A stretch of DNA of 40,039 nt, from assembly GCA_019695185.1 (NCBI GenBank), contig JAIBAN010000075.1, positions 1 to 40,039 of the forward strand. Reading direction: 5' to 3'. Made by a program: the position numbers and the translations under genes. Within the stretch, counting starts at the first letter, position 1. Every line of letters begins with the position of its first letter. Origin of the DNA: Blastocatellia bacterium. Its GTDB lineage: Bacteria; Acidobacteriota; Blastocatellia; Chloracidobacteriales; Chloracidobacteriaceae. Below are positions 17,690-25,940 of this stretch, in pieces. A model generated the notes under the pieces. The model made no database searches. It had not been told where the DNA came from and saw nothing but the letters and a program-made list of their open reading frames with translations.

Positions 17690-17726
17690 TCCAGTTCCTC
17701 AAGCTTGGGCGCGGGGTGGTCTGTTT

Positions 17727-18215
17727 TCATGATTGCGCCTGGGTATAAAATGATTGCGGTCGGGGTGCCCGATTGAGTTGAAACAACTGTTCGCTGACGT
17801 GTTCCTCCGGGTGAATCAAATGGGCCAGGGTAATATTGCCGAGCACCTGCCGGACGACCTGATGGAGCGTGTTGAGCACCGGGCGGATGCCACAGTCACC
17901 CGTATGCACACAGGTTTCCAGATTTCCGGGAAAGCTGCGGCAATGCTCTTCCATGACTTCACCTTCGAGGACGCCAATCACCTCGCTGACAGTGATTTCC
18001 GGTGCCGGGCGCGCCAGCACATACCCGCCTTTGACACCCCGCACGGACCGGACCATGCCGGCATTGCCGAGTAACCACAGCAGTTTTCCGGCGTTGGCGG
18101 AAGAGATGCCTTCACGGTCGGCAATCTGCTTGAGCGTCAACGACTCGCCCTCCGGCTGTCGTGCCAATTGCAACAGACAGCGGAGACCATATTCCTCTTG
18201 GGCTGTGATTCTCAT
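17727..18215 (-). CDS. Rrf2-family Fe-S sensing regulator of the suf operon
   Basis: A 162-aa transcription factor with an N-terminal winged helix (MRITAQEEYGLRCLLQLARQ; LTLKQIADREGISSANAGKLLWLL; the wing VRGVKGGYVLARP). Three cysteines in EEHCRSFPGNLETCVHTGDCGI match the C-x10-C-x5-C spacing used by IscR/SufR-like proteins to hold an Fe-S cluster. It probably senses cluster status and controls the operon it leads, including its own expression. The ATG at 18215 is chosen because family members begin here; an upstream TTG-type extension to 18281 would overlap the promoter. Whether it is closer to SufR or IscR cannot be settled by eye. Confidence 0.9.
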   Translation of the reverse strand: MRITAQEEYGLRCLLQLARQPEGESLTLKQIADREGISSANAGKLLWLLGNAGMVRSVRGVKGGYVLARPAPEITVSEVIGVLEGEVMEEHCRSFPGNLETCVHTGDCGIRPVLNTLHQVVRQVLGNITLAHLIHPEEHVSEQLFQLNRAPRPQSFYTQAQS

Positions 18216-18279
18216 GCCAAACGGGTTCCAAAAAAAGGATTTGCAGGCGGTAAACTCCGGGCGGGTTTCCGACAGCCGC

Positions 18280-18309
18280 ACTTTACTGAATACCTTACTT
18301 TTTTGTCAA
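18280..18309 (-). promoter_or_regulatory. Candidate suf operon promoter
   Basis: On the minus strand TTGACA (18309-18304) and TAAAGT (18285-18280; four of six matches to TATAAT) are separated by 18 bases. The predicted transcript starts about 55-60 bases before the Rrf2 ATG. An Rrf2-type operator is expected here but none could be defined with confidence. Confidence 0.5.
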
Positions 18310-18790
18310 CAATCAATTTCCGGGTTTTAGTACAGACTAGGTGAAAAAAACGTCGCCCCGCTTCCCTTCAGCAATTTCAGACTGAAAGATAAAACATTGA
18401 AAATAAATTATTTAATTATTCAACCCACTTCAACCTGAAATAAACCGGATTTGGTATTTTGATATTTTAGAAAAGGTTTTGTTTTTTTAATAACCTGCTT
18501 TTCAGCAGTCCAAAGAAAGATGTCAGCCGATTGCCCTTTAACCTCAAATTGGCGTACAATTTTTGGGCTTCACAGCACGTTTCTTTGCACTCGGCAATCA
18601 AACAAATTCCGTACTTTTGCACCACGAAGGCCGGGAAGAAACCGGCAGAACCACCGGACCAGCGCTTTCCTTCCGCCCTTCCCTCTCTTCTGCTGGTGAC
18701 AAAAGAAGCCAACTCTTTGTTCAATTCTGTACGCGCAGATTTTCACGGATTGCACCTCAGCAATTGCTGCGCGGGAAATGGAGTCCTGCC
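18310..18790. other. Divergent intergenic region between suf and kor operons
   Basis: This stretch of about 480 bases separates the two divergent operons. It includes AT-rich DNA (18390-18500) that could hold the korA promoter, but no -35/-10 pair stands out. Short open frames here lack ribosome sites and recognisable sequence and are not called. Confidence 0.5.
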
Positions 18791-20647
18791 GTGTCTGCTA
18801 CTGATACCCTGGAAAATACCAAAACCAATGTTCAGGAAGTTGAGTCCGTTACCATTCGCTTTGCTGGCGACTCTGGCGACGGGATGCAACTGACTGGCAC
18901 GCAATTCACCAACACTGCGGCTGTGATTGGGAACGATATTTCGACCTTTCCCGACTATCCGGCGGAAATTCGGGCTCCGGCGGGAAGTCTGCCTGGTGTT
19001 TCCGGCTTCCAGTTGAATTTTTCAAGTGTTGATATTCGGACGCCGGGTGATGCCCCCAATGTGCTGATTGCCATGAATCCGGCGGCACTCAAAGTCAATT
19101 TGCCGGACCTGGAAGAAGGCGGCCTGCTCATCGTCAATACCAACGAGTTTATCAAGGCGAATTTTGATAAAGCGGGCTACACCTCCAACCCGCTGGAAGA
19201 TGGTTCCCTGGCCGGATACCGGGTCGTGGCCATACCGATAACGGATATGACCATGAATGCCCTGGCGCAGGTGCCGATGACCAAGCGGAACAAGGAACGC
19301 TGCAAGAATTTCTTCGCTTTGGGGGTTGTTTTTTGCCTGTATGACCGTCCACTTGAACCAACCATTGAGTGGATTAACGACAAGTTTGAAAAGAAACATC
19401 CGGAAGTAGCCGAAGCCAATCGGCTGGTGCTCAAGGCCGGTTTTGATTATGCCGACACAGCGGAAATTTTCTCGACCCATTACAAGGTCAGAAAAGCCCA
19501 CCTGCCGCCCGGCAAATACCGCAAAATCACCGGCAACGAAGCCACTGCTCTCGGCTTTGTAACAGCGGCCCAATTGGCCGGACGACCGCTTTTCTACGGG
19601 ACCTATCCCATCACGCCAGCCTCCGACATTCTGCATGAACTGTCATTGCTCAAAAGTTTCGGGGTCAAAACATTTCAGGCCGAAGACGAAATCGCGGCCA
19701 TCGGGGCGGCCATCGGGGCCTCCTTTGCCGGACACATCGGCTTGACGGGTACCAGCGGACCCGGCGTGGCCCTCAAAAGCGAAGCGATTGGTCTGGCGGT
19801 TATGACCGAATTGCCCGTGGTGATTGTGGACGTGCAACGGGGCGGGCCTTCGACCGGATTGCCAACCAAAACCGAACAGGCGGACCTGCTGCAAGCCATG
19901 TACGGAAGGAATTCGGAATGCCCGGTGGCAGTGCTGGCACCTTCGACCCCAGGTGATTGCTTTCACATGGCGATTGAAGCGGTTCGACTGGCCATCAAGT
20001 TTATGACGCCGGTCTTTTTCCTTTCAGACGGGTACATCGCCAACGGGGCTGAACCCTGGAAGGTCCCGCCCATGAACGAACTGCCAGACTTGAGCTTCCA
20101 GTTTGTAACCGACCCGGAAGGGTTTTTCCCCTATAAACGCGACCCGGAAACCCTGTCACGCCCGTGGGCCATTCCTGGCACACCGGGATTGACCCACCGG
20201 ATTGGCGGTCTGGAAAAGCAGCATATAACGGGTAATGTCAACTACGACCCGGCAAATCACGATTTTATGGTCCGGCTGCGGGCGGAAAAAATCGCCAATA
20301 TCGCCAACTTCATCCCCGAAGCGGAAGTTTTCGGTGCGCCGGAAGGCGACCTGCTCGTCATTGGCTGGGGAGGCACCTACGGAGCCATCACCACCGCCGT
20401 CGAAACCTTACAGCATCAGGGGCAACGGATTTCAAGCTGTCATCTGCAATACCTCAATCCGTTGCCGCGCAATTTGGGCGACATTATGGCGAACTTCAAA
20501 CGGGTGGCGGTGGCAGAACTGAACCTGGGGCAGCTTTGTATGGTGCTCCGCGCCAAATACCTGGTGGATGTCATCAGCATCAACAAAGTCGCCGGCCAGC
20601 CCTTCAAGGTGAAAGAACTGGTCAACCGGTTTCAGGGACTCCTTTAA
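18791..20647 (+). CDS. korA: 2-oxoacid:ferredoxin oxidoreductase, fused gamma-alpha subunit
   Basis: With KorB it oxidatively decarboxylates a 2-oxoacid, most likely 2-oxoglutarate, to the acyl-CoA while reducing ferredoxin, linking the TCA cycle to low-potential electrons. The 618-aa protein has an N-terminal gamma domain (IRFAGDSGDGMQLTGTQF) fused to an alpha domain (FYGTYPITPASDILHEL; FQAEDEIAAIGAAIGASFAG; TGTSGPGVALKSEAIGLAV). This is the usual two-subunit KorAB layout without a ferredoxin domain. The GTG at 18791 has GGAG 7 bases upstream and the gamma domain follows directly. Upstream in-frame sequence is rejected as non-conserved. Substrate assignment rests on overall resemblance to KorA rather than on a diagnostic residue. 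Confidence 0.9.
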   Translation: MSATDTLENTKTNVQEVESVTIRFAGDSGDGMQLTGTQFTNTAAVIGNDISTFPDYPAEIRAPAGSLPGVSGFQLNFSSVDIRTPGDAPNVLIAMNPAALKVNLPDLEEGGLLIVNTNEFIKANFDKAGYTSNPLEDGSLAGYRVVAIPITDMTMNALAQVPMTKRNKERCKNFFALGVVFCLYDRPLEPTIEWINDKFEKKHPEVAEANRLVLKAGFDYADTAEIFSTHYKVRKAHLPPGKYRKITGNEATALGFVTAAQLAGRPLFYGTYPITPASDILHELSLLKSFGVKTFQAEDEIAAIGAAIGASFAGHIGLTGTSGPGVALKSEAIGLAVMTELPVVIVDVQRGGPSTGLPTKTEQADLLQAMYGRNSECPVAVLAPSTPGDCFHMAIEAVRLAIKFMTPVFFLSDGYIANGAEPWKVPPMNELPDLSFQFVTDPEGFFPYKRDPETLSRPWAIPGTPGLTHRIGGLEKQHITGNVNYDPANHDFMVRLRAEKIANIANFIPEAEVFGAPEGDLLVIGWGGTYGAITTAVETLQHQGQRISSCHLQYLNPLPRNLGDIMANFKRVAVAELNLGQLCMVLRAKYLVDVISINKVAGQPFKVKELVNRFQGLL

Positions 20648-20650
20648 TAC

Positions 20651-20759
20651 AATTGAGAATTGAGAATTGAGAATGAAAACCTTGTGACCCACCTGTTCTT
20701 TGGAATTGGGAACAATGAGTCGGTTTGGATTCTCAATTCTCAATTCTCAATTCTCAATT
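20651..20759. repeat. Inverted pair of heptamer arrays (AATTGAG)3 / (CTCAATT)4
   Basis: Three AATTGAG units (20651-20671) and four CTCAATT units (20732-20759) flank a spacer of about 60 bases in the korA-korB gap. The layout and unit match the sufC-sufD element. Both spacers start AATG(A/T)AAACCTT and contain CGGTTT near the far end, so the two loci look like copies of one element. Confidence 0.92.
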
Positions 20760-20771
20760 CGGGAAAAGATT

Positions 20772-21827
20772 ATGAGCACAAATCCAACGAAAATTTCTGG
20801 CGCAGCCGACATGCCCCTGGGACTGACCCGCATGAATTTCATTTCCGACCAGGAAGTGCGCTGGTGTCCGGGGTGCGGCGATTACTCAATTCTGTTCCAG
20901 GTTCAAACCGTGATGCCCAAGCTCAATATCCCACGGGAAAAAATTGTGTTTGTTTCGGGCATCGGCTGTTCGAGCCGGTTTCCCTACTACATGAATACCT
21001 ATGGTTTTCACGGCATCCACGGACGCGCCCCCACGATTGCGAGCGGCATCAAAATTGCCAATCCTGAGCTTTCCGTGTGGCTGGTCACAGGAGATGGCGA
21101 CGGGCTTTCCATCGGCGGCAATCACATCGTTCATGCCATGCGGCGCAATCTGGACATGAATATCCTGCTCTTTAACAACCGGATTTACGGGTTGACCAAA
21201 GGGCAATATTCACCAACTTCGGAATACGGGAAAAAGACCAAATCCAGCCCCTATGGCACGGTTGAACATCCTATCAACCCGATTTCCCTGGCAATCGCCT
21301 CCGAAGCCACGTTCATTGCCCGCTCGGTGGATATTGACACCAAGCACCTCTCCGCCACGATTGAACGGGCGGCGTATCACAAAGGCATGTCCTTTGTTGA
21401 AATCTTCCAGAATTGCAACATTTTCAACGATGGGGCTTTCAAGGAATTCACCGAAAAGGAAGTCCGTTCCGACCGGATTCTGCCGCTGGAACATGGAAAA
21501 CCCATGATTTTCGGCAAGGAAAAAAACAAAGGCATTCGTCTGAACGGCTTGAAACCCGAAGTCGTCACATTGGGCGAGAACGGCATATCCACCAGTGACC
21601 TGTTGGTGCATAACGAAGAAGACCTCGACCCAACCCTGGCCTACATGCTTTCACAACTGCCGTTTCCGGAATTTCCGGTTCCCATCGGCGTTTTCCGGCG
21701 GGTAACCAAACCCTGCTACGAAGACTCTGTGCTGGAACAGATTGACGGAGCGGTTGCCAAGAAAGGCCGGGGCGATTTGGAAAAACTGATGAACAGCGGC
21801 GACACCTGGGTGGTTGAAGAGTTTTAA
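20772..21827 (+). CDS. korB: 2-oxoacid:ferredoxin oxidoreductase, beta subunit
   Basis: TPP- and [4Fe-4S]-binding catalytic partner of KorA, 351 aa. Cys32 and Cys35 (WCPGCGD), Cys66 (GIGCSSRF) and a later Cys (FQNCNIF) are the expected cluster ligands. The TPP/Mg motif is GDGDGLSIGGNH (107-118) followed by NNRIYGLTKGQ. Cluster supply presumably comes from the divergent suf operon. The ATG at 20772 follows the heptamer array directly with only a weak GAAAAG ribosome site. An upstream in-frame ATG at 20715 would translate the array into the protein and is considered unlikely. Confidence 0.93.
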   Translation: MSTNPTKISGAADMPLGLTRMNFISDQEVRWCPGCGDYSILFQVQTVMPKLNIPREKIVFVSGIGCSSRFPYYMNTYGFHGIHGRAPTIASGIKIANPELSVWLVTGDGDGLSIGGNHIVHAMRRNLDMNILLFNNRIYGLTKGQYSPTSEYGKKTKSSPYGTVEHPINPISLAIASEATFIARSVDIDTKHLSATIERAAYHKGMSFVEIFQNCNIFNDGAFKEFTEKEVRSDRILPLEHGKPMIFGKEKNKGIRLNGLKPEVVTLGENGISTSDLLVHNEEDLDPTLAYMLSQLPFPEFPVPIGVFRRVTKPCYEDSVLEQIDGAVAKKGRGDLEKLMNSGDTWVVEEF

Positions 21828-21839
21828 TCCAAAGTGTCT

Positions 21840-21879
21840 GGGGCCAGGGGTTGGGGCACTTTCGCCCGAACCTGGCCCC
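21840..21879 (+). terminator. Hairpin after korB, possible terminator
   Basis: GGGGCCAGG (21840-21848) pairs perfectly with CCTGGCCCC (21871-21879), with an inner GGGC/GCCC pair in the loop. The T-run after it is poor (TTACCCTT), so it may be a weak or Rho-assisted terminator, or just an mRNA-stabilising hairpin. Confidence 0.45.
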
Positions 21880-21912
21880 TTACCCTTGCTGCCCTTTGCC
21901 CTCGGAGGTTTT

Positions 21913-22413
21913 ATGACACGGGCCCTTCTTCGTTGGGCAGGGTTTCTCCTGGCCGGAGCATTCGCCTTTGGGAGTGCCACAGCCTTCACTTTTTGGGCGG
22001 TTCAGTCAGGGAATTCCCACAAAATCGAAGCCTGGGTACGGCCTCCCACGCCCCACCTCATCACCCAGGAAGAAGCCACTCACCTGGCCGAACAGTTTAT
22101 TGCCGACCAGGGCTATACGAACCAATCACCAGCTATCTTCAAGGTCCCGGTTTGTTCGGAATCCGTTTACCCAAGAACGGATTGGAGGGAACTGGCCGAA
22201 CGTCGCAATGAATTGAAGCCAAAGGCGTTCCGGGTGGTCCAAAGCCATCCGGATGGAAGCTGGCTGGTCATTTTTGCCTATGGCCAAGGTGGGTGGGAAA
22301 AATACAGTCGTTACATTGGATTGGAAAACCACGGACGGGCTGTCAAGATGGATGCCTTTGGGAAAAAAATCCACCTCATGCATCAGGATGCAGTTTTGAA
22401 CCCTTTCAACTAA
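21913..22413 (+). CDS. Small membrane-anchored protein of unknown function
   Basis: A 166-aa protein with one N-terminal membrane segment (about residues 8-30, LRWAGFLLAGAFAFGSATAFTFWAV) and a soluble domain likely outside the cytoplasmic membrane. The domain includes LITQEEATHLAEQFIADQGY and a strand pattern FRVVQSHPDGSWLVIFAY, which recalls PepSY or cystatin-like small folds but is not diagnostic. The ATG at 21913 has GGAGG 4 bases upstream; the frame extends further up but lacks a ribosome site there. It lies downstream of korB on the same strand and is convergent with the oligopeptidase gene. The function is not recognised. Confidence 0.65.
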   Translation: MTRALLRWAGFLLAGAFAFGSATAFTFWAVQSGNSHKIEAWVRPPTPHLITQEEATHLAEQFIADQGYTNQSPAIFKVPVCSESVYPRTDWRELAERRNELKPKAFRVVQSHPDGSWLVIFAYGQGGWEKYSRYIGLENHGRAVKMDAFGKKIHLMHQDAVLNPFN

Positions 22414-22516
22414 AACAAGACAGTATGGTCTGATTGCAATGTGAAGGGTGGTTTGCGGAAACGAACCAGAGTCTTGTGATTCATTCCCGCAAACCCAAGA
22501 AGAAAAGTTTGGAAAC

Positions 22517-24646
22517 CTATTTCACCACACCCAACTGCGTCAGCATAAAGGCATAGTCAAACGCGGTTTCCTTCAGTGCGTCGTAGCGTCCGGAGGAACC
22601 GCCGTGACCGGCTGCCATATTGATTTTGAGCATCAGCAAGTTGTTGTCGGTTTTGGTGGCCCGCAGTTTGGCCACATACTTGGCCGGTTCCCAATACATC
22701 ACCTGGCTGTCGTTAAGCGAAGTCTTGACCAGAATTATCGGATAGTTTTTCGCTTCGATGTTGGTGTAGGGGCAGTAGGACTTCATATAGAAATAGGCGT
22801 CTTTTTCGTTCGGATTGCCCCATTCCAGATATTCGCCCACCGTCAACGGCAACGAAGCATCAAGCATCGTGTTCATCACATCCACAAACGGCACATGCGA
22901 CACCACCACTTTGAACAGGTCCGGACGCATGTTGGTCACGGCACCCATTAGGAGCCCTCCGGCACTGCCGCCCTCAATCACCAGTTTTTCCTTGGAGGTG
23001 AATTTCTTCTCAATCAGCATCTCCCCGCAGGCAATAAAGTCGGTGAAGGTGTTTTTCTTGTTCATCAACTTGCCCTGGTCGTGCCAGATTTCACCCATTT
23101 CCTTGCCGCCGCGAATATGGGCAATGGCATAGACAAAACCCCGGTCAAGCAGGCTCAGGCGCGACGAGGAAAACGAATCCGGCATGGAAATCCCATAAGA
23201 ACCGTAGGCATAGAGCAACAGCGGATTTTTTCCATCCAGTTTCAATCCTTTTTTGTAGACTACTGAAACTGGCACCTTTGCCCCGTCTTTGGCCGTGGCA
23301 AACAGCCGCTGGGATTCATAAGCTTCGGGTTTGAAGCCGCCCAGCACATCAGTCTGCTTGAGGAGTTTCCGTTCATGGGTGTTCATATCGTATTCAAACA
23401 CCGAACTGGGCCGAACCAGTGACTGGTAACTGAAGCGGCATGAGGTCGTATTGAATTCCGGTTGTGACGCCGCACTGAGCGAATAGGCCGGGTCGGGAAA
23501 CTCAATCCGGTGCGACTTGTTGGTTTTCATGTCCAGAATGCGCAGTTTCGGCAGCCCGTTTTCATACTCCGACACCACTGCGTGACCGGCAAAGAAATCC
23601 ACGCCCTGAATCAACACGTTCGGATTGTGCGGAATAAACTCTTTCCAGTTTTTCCGCACCGGGTCGGCAATCGGCGCGCTGACCACCCGGAAGTTTTTTG
23701 CCTGGTCGTTGGTGGTCAGGAAAAACTGTCCACCCCAGCTATCCGTGCTGTATTCATGCCCTTTTTCCCGTGGCAAAACGATTTTCCAGGCCGCCTGAGG
23801 CTGGTCGGCGGCAATGTACCGGTCTTCGGTGGTGTCCGAACTTTGGGACGTGCAGAAAATGTATTTCTTGTCTTTGGTCCGGTAGGCACCAATGGTGTAG
23901 AGCTCGTCTTTTTCCTCATACACCAATTCGTTCTGGGTGGTTCCCAACGAATGGCGATAGAGCCGATAGGGACGCTTGGCCGCATCTATCGTGGTGTAAA
24001 AAAGCGTTTTGTTGTCCGCCGCCCAGGTAATGGAAATCACCTTGGGGACTGAATCCGAGAGGGTTTCACCCGTCTGGAGGTTCTTGACGTGGAGCGTGTA
24101 TTCCCGAAACCCGGTGATGTCGGTCGAATAGGCCAGCAGGTTTCCGTCATCGCTCACGGTAAACGCTCCCAAACCAAGGTACTTCTGCCCTTTGGCCAGT
24201 TCGTTCTGGTCAAGGATGACTTCTTCTTTGGCTTCCAGCGAACCCTTTTTGCGGCAGTTGATTTGATACTGTTTTCCTTGTTCGGTGCGAGTGTAGTACC
24301 AATATTCGCCGTTTTTGGTCGGAACCGACAAATCGGTTTCCTTGATGCGGGCGACCATTTCCTGATAGAGCGCCTCCTGTAACGGTTCGGTCGGTTTCAT
24401 GACCGAATCCGTGTAGGCATTTTCGGCATTCAGGAAATCAATCACTTCCGGGCTCGATTTCTCCCGCAGCCAGTAATAATTGTCCACCCTGGTATCGCCA
24501 TGCAGGGTATCTGCCTTCGGAACTTTTTTTGCGACCGGCGGTTTAACCGCCACGTTGTTTTCAATTGCCATAATCGGAGCCGCTGCGCCACATGTGAGCG
24601 CCAGGGAAAGAACCGTCAGGTTCCTGAATTGCTGCATTACCTTCAT
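22517..24646 (-). CDS. Secreted oligopeptidase B / prolyl-oligopeptidase family (S9A)
   Basis: Serine peptidase that cleaves short peptides gated by a beta-propeller. The 709-aa protein has a signal peptide (MKVMQQFRNLTVLSLALTCGAAA), an N-terminal HGDTRVDNYYWLREK motif, a seven-bladed propeller (about 120-470) and an alpha/beta-hydrolase domain. The catalytic triad is Ser561 (GGSAGG), Asp646 (SLNDSQV) and His681 (AAGHGGSSG). The overall pattern is closer to oligopeptidase B, which cuts after Arg/Lys, than to prolyl oligopeptidase. Export implies use of extracellular peptides. The ATG at 24646 has GGAG 9 bases upstream and starts the signal peptide. It is divergent from phoH. Confidence 0.9.
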   Translation of the reverse strand: MKVMQQFRNLTVLSLALTCGAAAPIMAIENNVAVKPPVAKKVPKADTLHGDTRVDNYYWLREKSSPEVIDFLNAENAYTDSVMKPTEPLQEALYQEMVARIKETDLSVPTKNGEYWYYTRTEQGKQYQINCRKKGSLEAKEEVILDQNELAKGQKYLGLGAFTVSDDGNLLAYSTDITGFREYTLHVKNLQTGETLSDSVPKVISITWAADNKTLFYTTIDAAKRPYRLYRHSLGTTQNELVYEEKDELYTIGAYRTKDKKYIFCTSQSSDTTEDRYIAADQPQAAWKIVLPREKGHEYSTDSWGGQFFLTTNDQAKNFRVVSAPIADPVRKNWKEFIPHNPNVLIQGVDFFAGHAVVSEYENGLPKLRILDMKTNKSHRIEFPDPAYSLSAASQPEFNTTSCRFSYQSLVRPSSVFEYDMNTHERKLLKQTDVLGGFKPEAYESQRLFATAKDGAKVPVSVVYKKGLKLDGKNPLLLYAYGSYGISMPDSFSSSRLSLLDRGFVYAIAHIRGGKEMGEIWHDQGKLMNKKNTFTDFIACGEMLIEKKFTSKEKLVIEGGSAGGLLMGAVTNMRPDLFKVVVSHVPFVDVMNTMLDASLPLTVGEYLEWGNPNEKDAYFYMKSYCPYTNIEAKNYPIILVKTSLNDSQVMYWEPAKYVAKLRATKTDNNLLMLKINMAAGHGGSSGRYDALKETAFDYAFMLTQLGVVK

Positions 24647-24697
24647 AAACAAAAACTCCACCCGCCGAAAAAACCAGGCTGGCCTTTTCAAGGGTCG

Positions 24698-24726
24698 TTG
24701 ACAGTCAAAGATGAGTTGGTTAGTTT
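24698..24726 (+). promoter_or_regulatory. Candidate phoH promoter
   Basis: TTGACA (24698-24703) is followed after 17 bases by TAGTTT (24721-24726), a poor -10 match. It lies in the divergent gap about 170 bases before the phoH start. Confidence 0.35.
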
Positions 24727-24895
24727 TTGGGCGAAACCTTGCGGGAGCCACAGCCGTATGGGTTCGACCTGAACCTCATTTTTTCGTGGCTGACTCGTTG
24801 CGAACAACCAAATTGTGTTGAGCTGGACCATTTTTACTGTGGATGGCCGAAAACCGACCGGTTCCCGGTTGTGTTGCTCGTCAGGGGAATTTACT

Positions 24896-25846
24896 TTGAA
24901 AAAACTGTTGCTGCCTGAAAAAGGAATCGAAGTGCTCTTCGGTTCCTATGATGAAAACATCAAGTATCTGGAAACCCTCTTGAATGTGCGGGTTTCCGCC
25001 CGTGGAAGCGAACTGATGGTGGAAGGTTCGGACGACGACACCTACCTGGTTGAACGCATCCTGGAGGATTTTTCCGCGCTCATCAAGGAAGGGGTGGCCC
25101 CCACCAGCCAGGAATTGAAGCAAGCCTTCAAACAACTGGCTGAGGACCGCACGCTTTCGCTGAAAGGATACTTTTCCAAAACCATCCGGTTTAACCCGAC
25201 CGGCAAAAAAATGGTTTCCGCCCGCTCCACCAATCAACGACGTTATCTGGAACATATTGATTCGCATGACATCGTGTTTGGCATTGGCCCGGCGGGAACG
25301 GGGAAAACCTTTCTGGGTGTGGCCATGGCCCTGCAGGCGTTATGGCAGAAACGGGTGTCACGCATTATTTTGACCCGTCCGGCAGTCGAAGCGGGGGAAA
25401 AACTCGGTTTTCTGCCAGGGGATCTGCAAGACAAAGTGGACCCCTATCTGCGACCGTTGTATGACGCCCTCTTTGACTTGGCCGATTACGACAAAGTCGC
25501 CAAGATGCTGGAAAAGCGAATTATCGAAATCGCACCGCTCGCTTTTATGCGGGGTCGGACTCTTTCCGAAGCATTTGTCATTCTGGATGAAGCCCAAAAC
25601 ACGACTTCCCAGCAGATGAAAATGTTTCTCACCCGCATTGGGCACAACTCACGGGCGGTCATTACCGGGGACGTGACCCAAATTGACCTGCCTACGGGTC
25701 AAACTTCGGGGCTGGTGGAAGCCAAACGGGTGCTGACCGGAATTGAAGGTATCTCTTTTATTGAATTTACCGACCGTGATGTGGTCCGGCACCGGCTTGT
25801 GCAAATGATCATCCGGGCTTATGAAAGCCAGGGTAAAACCATTTGA
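24896..25846 (+). CDS. phoH: PhoH-like ATPase
   Basis: Cytoplasmic P-loop ATPase of the PhoH/PhoL family, linked to RNA metabolism; it is often encoded next to the YbeY endonuclease, which is absent here. The 316-aa protein has a KH-like N-terminal part (about 1-65), Walker A GPAGTGKT (131-138) and Walker B VILDEAQN (228-235). The AVITGDVTQIDLP sensor segment follows. The start is a TTG at 24896 with AGGGG about 8 bases upstream; the in-frame sequence before it is not conserved. The stop TGA is the first unit of a heptamer repeat array, so the 3' end of the gene abuts the repeat. Confidence 0.92.
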   Translation: MKKLLLPEKGIEVLFGSYDENIKYLETLLNVRVSARGSELMVEGSDDDTYLVERILEDFSALIKEGVAPTSQELKQAFKQLAEDRTLSLKGYFSKTIRFNPTGKKMVSARSTNQRRYLEHIDSHDIVFGIGPAGTGKTFLGVAMALQALWQKRVSRIILTRPAVEAGEKLGFLPGDLQDKVDPYLRPLYDALFDLADYDKVAKMLEKRIIEIAPLAFMRGRTLSEAFVILDEAQNTTSQQMKMFLTRIGHNSRAVITGDVTQIDLPTGQTSGLVEAKRVLTGIEGISFIEFTDRDVVRHRLVQMIIRAYESQGKTI

Positions 25847-25934
25847 GGATTGAGGACTGAGGACTGAGATTTACCACTTGATAAAAAACTCAGACGAACT
25901 TCAAGTTTTTTTCTCAGTCCTCAGTCCTCAGTCC
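25844..25934. repeat. Inverted pair of heptamer arrays (TGAGGAC-type) / (CTCAGTC)3
   Basis: TGAGGAT, two TGAGGAC and TGAGATT units (25844-25871) face three CTCAGTC units (25913-25933). The arms are complementary. The element lies between the convergent phoH and Zn-ribbon genes, where the hairpin could act as a two-way terminator. It supplies the phoH stop codon. Confidence 0.9.
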
Positions 25935-25940
25935 TTAGTT

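Noticed and set aside
20700..20771. Upstream N-terminal extension of KorB
   Set aside because: It would translate the CTCAATT array into the protein; the family start fits the ATG at 20772.
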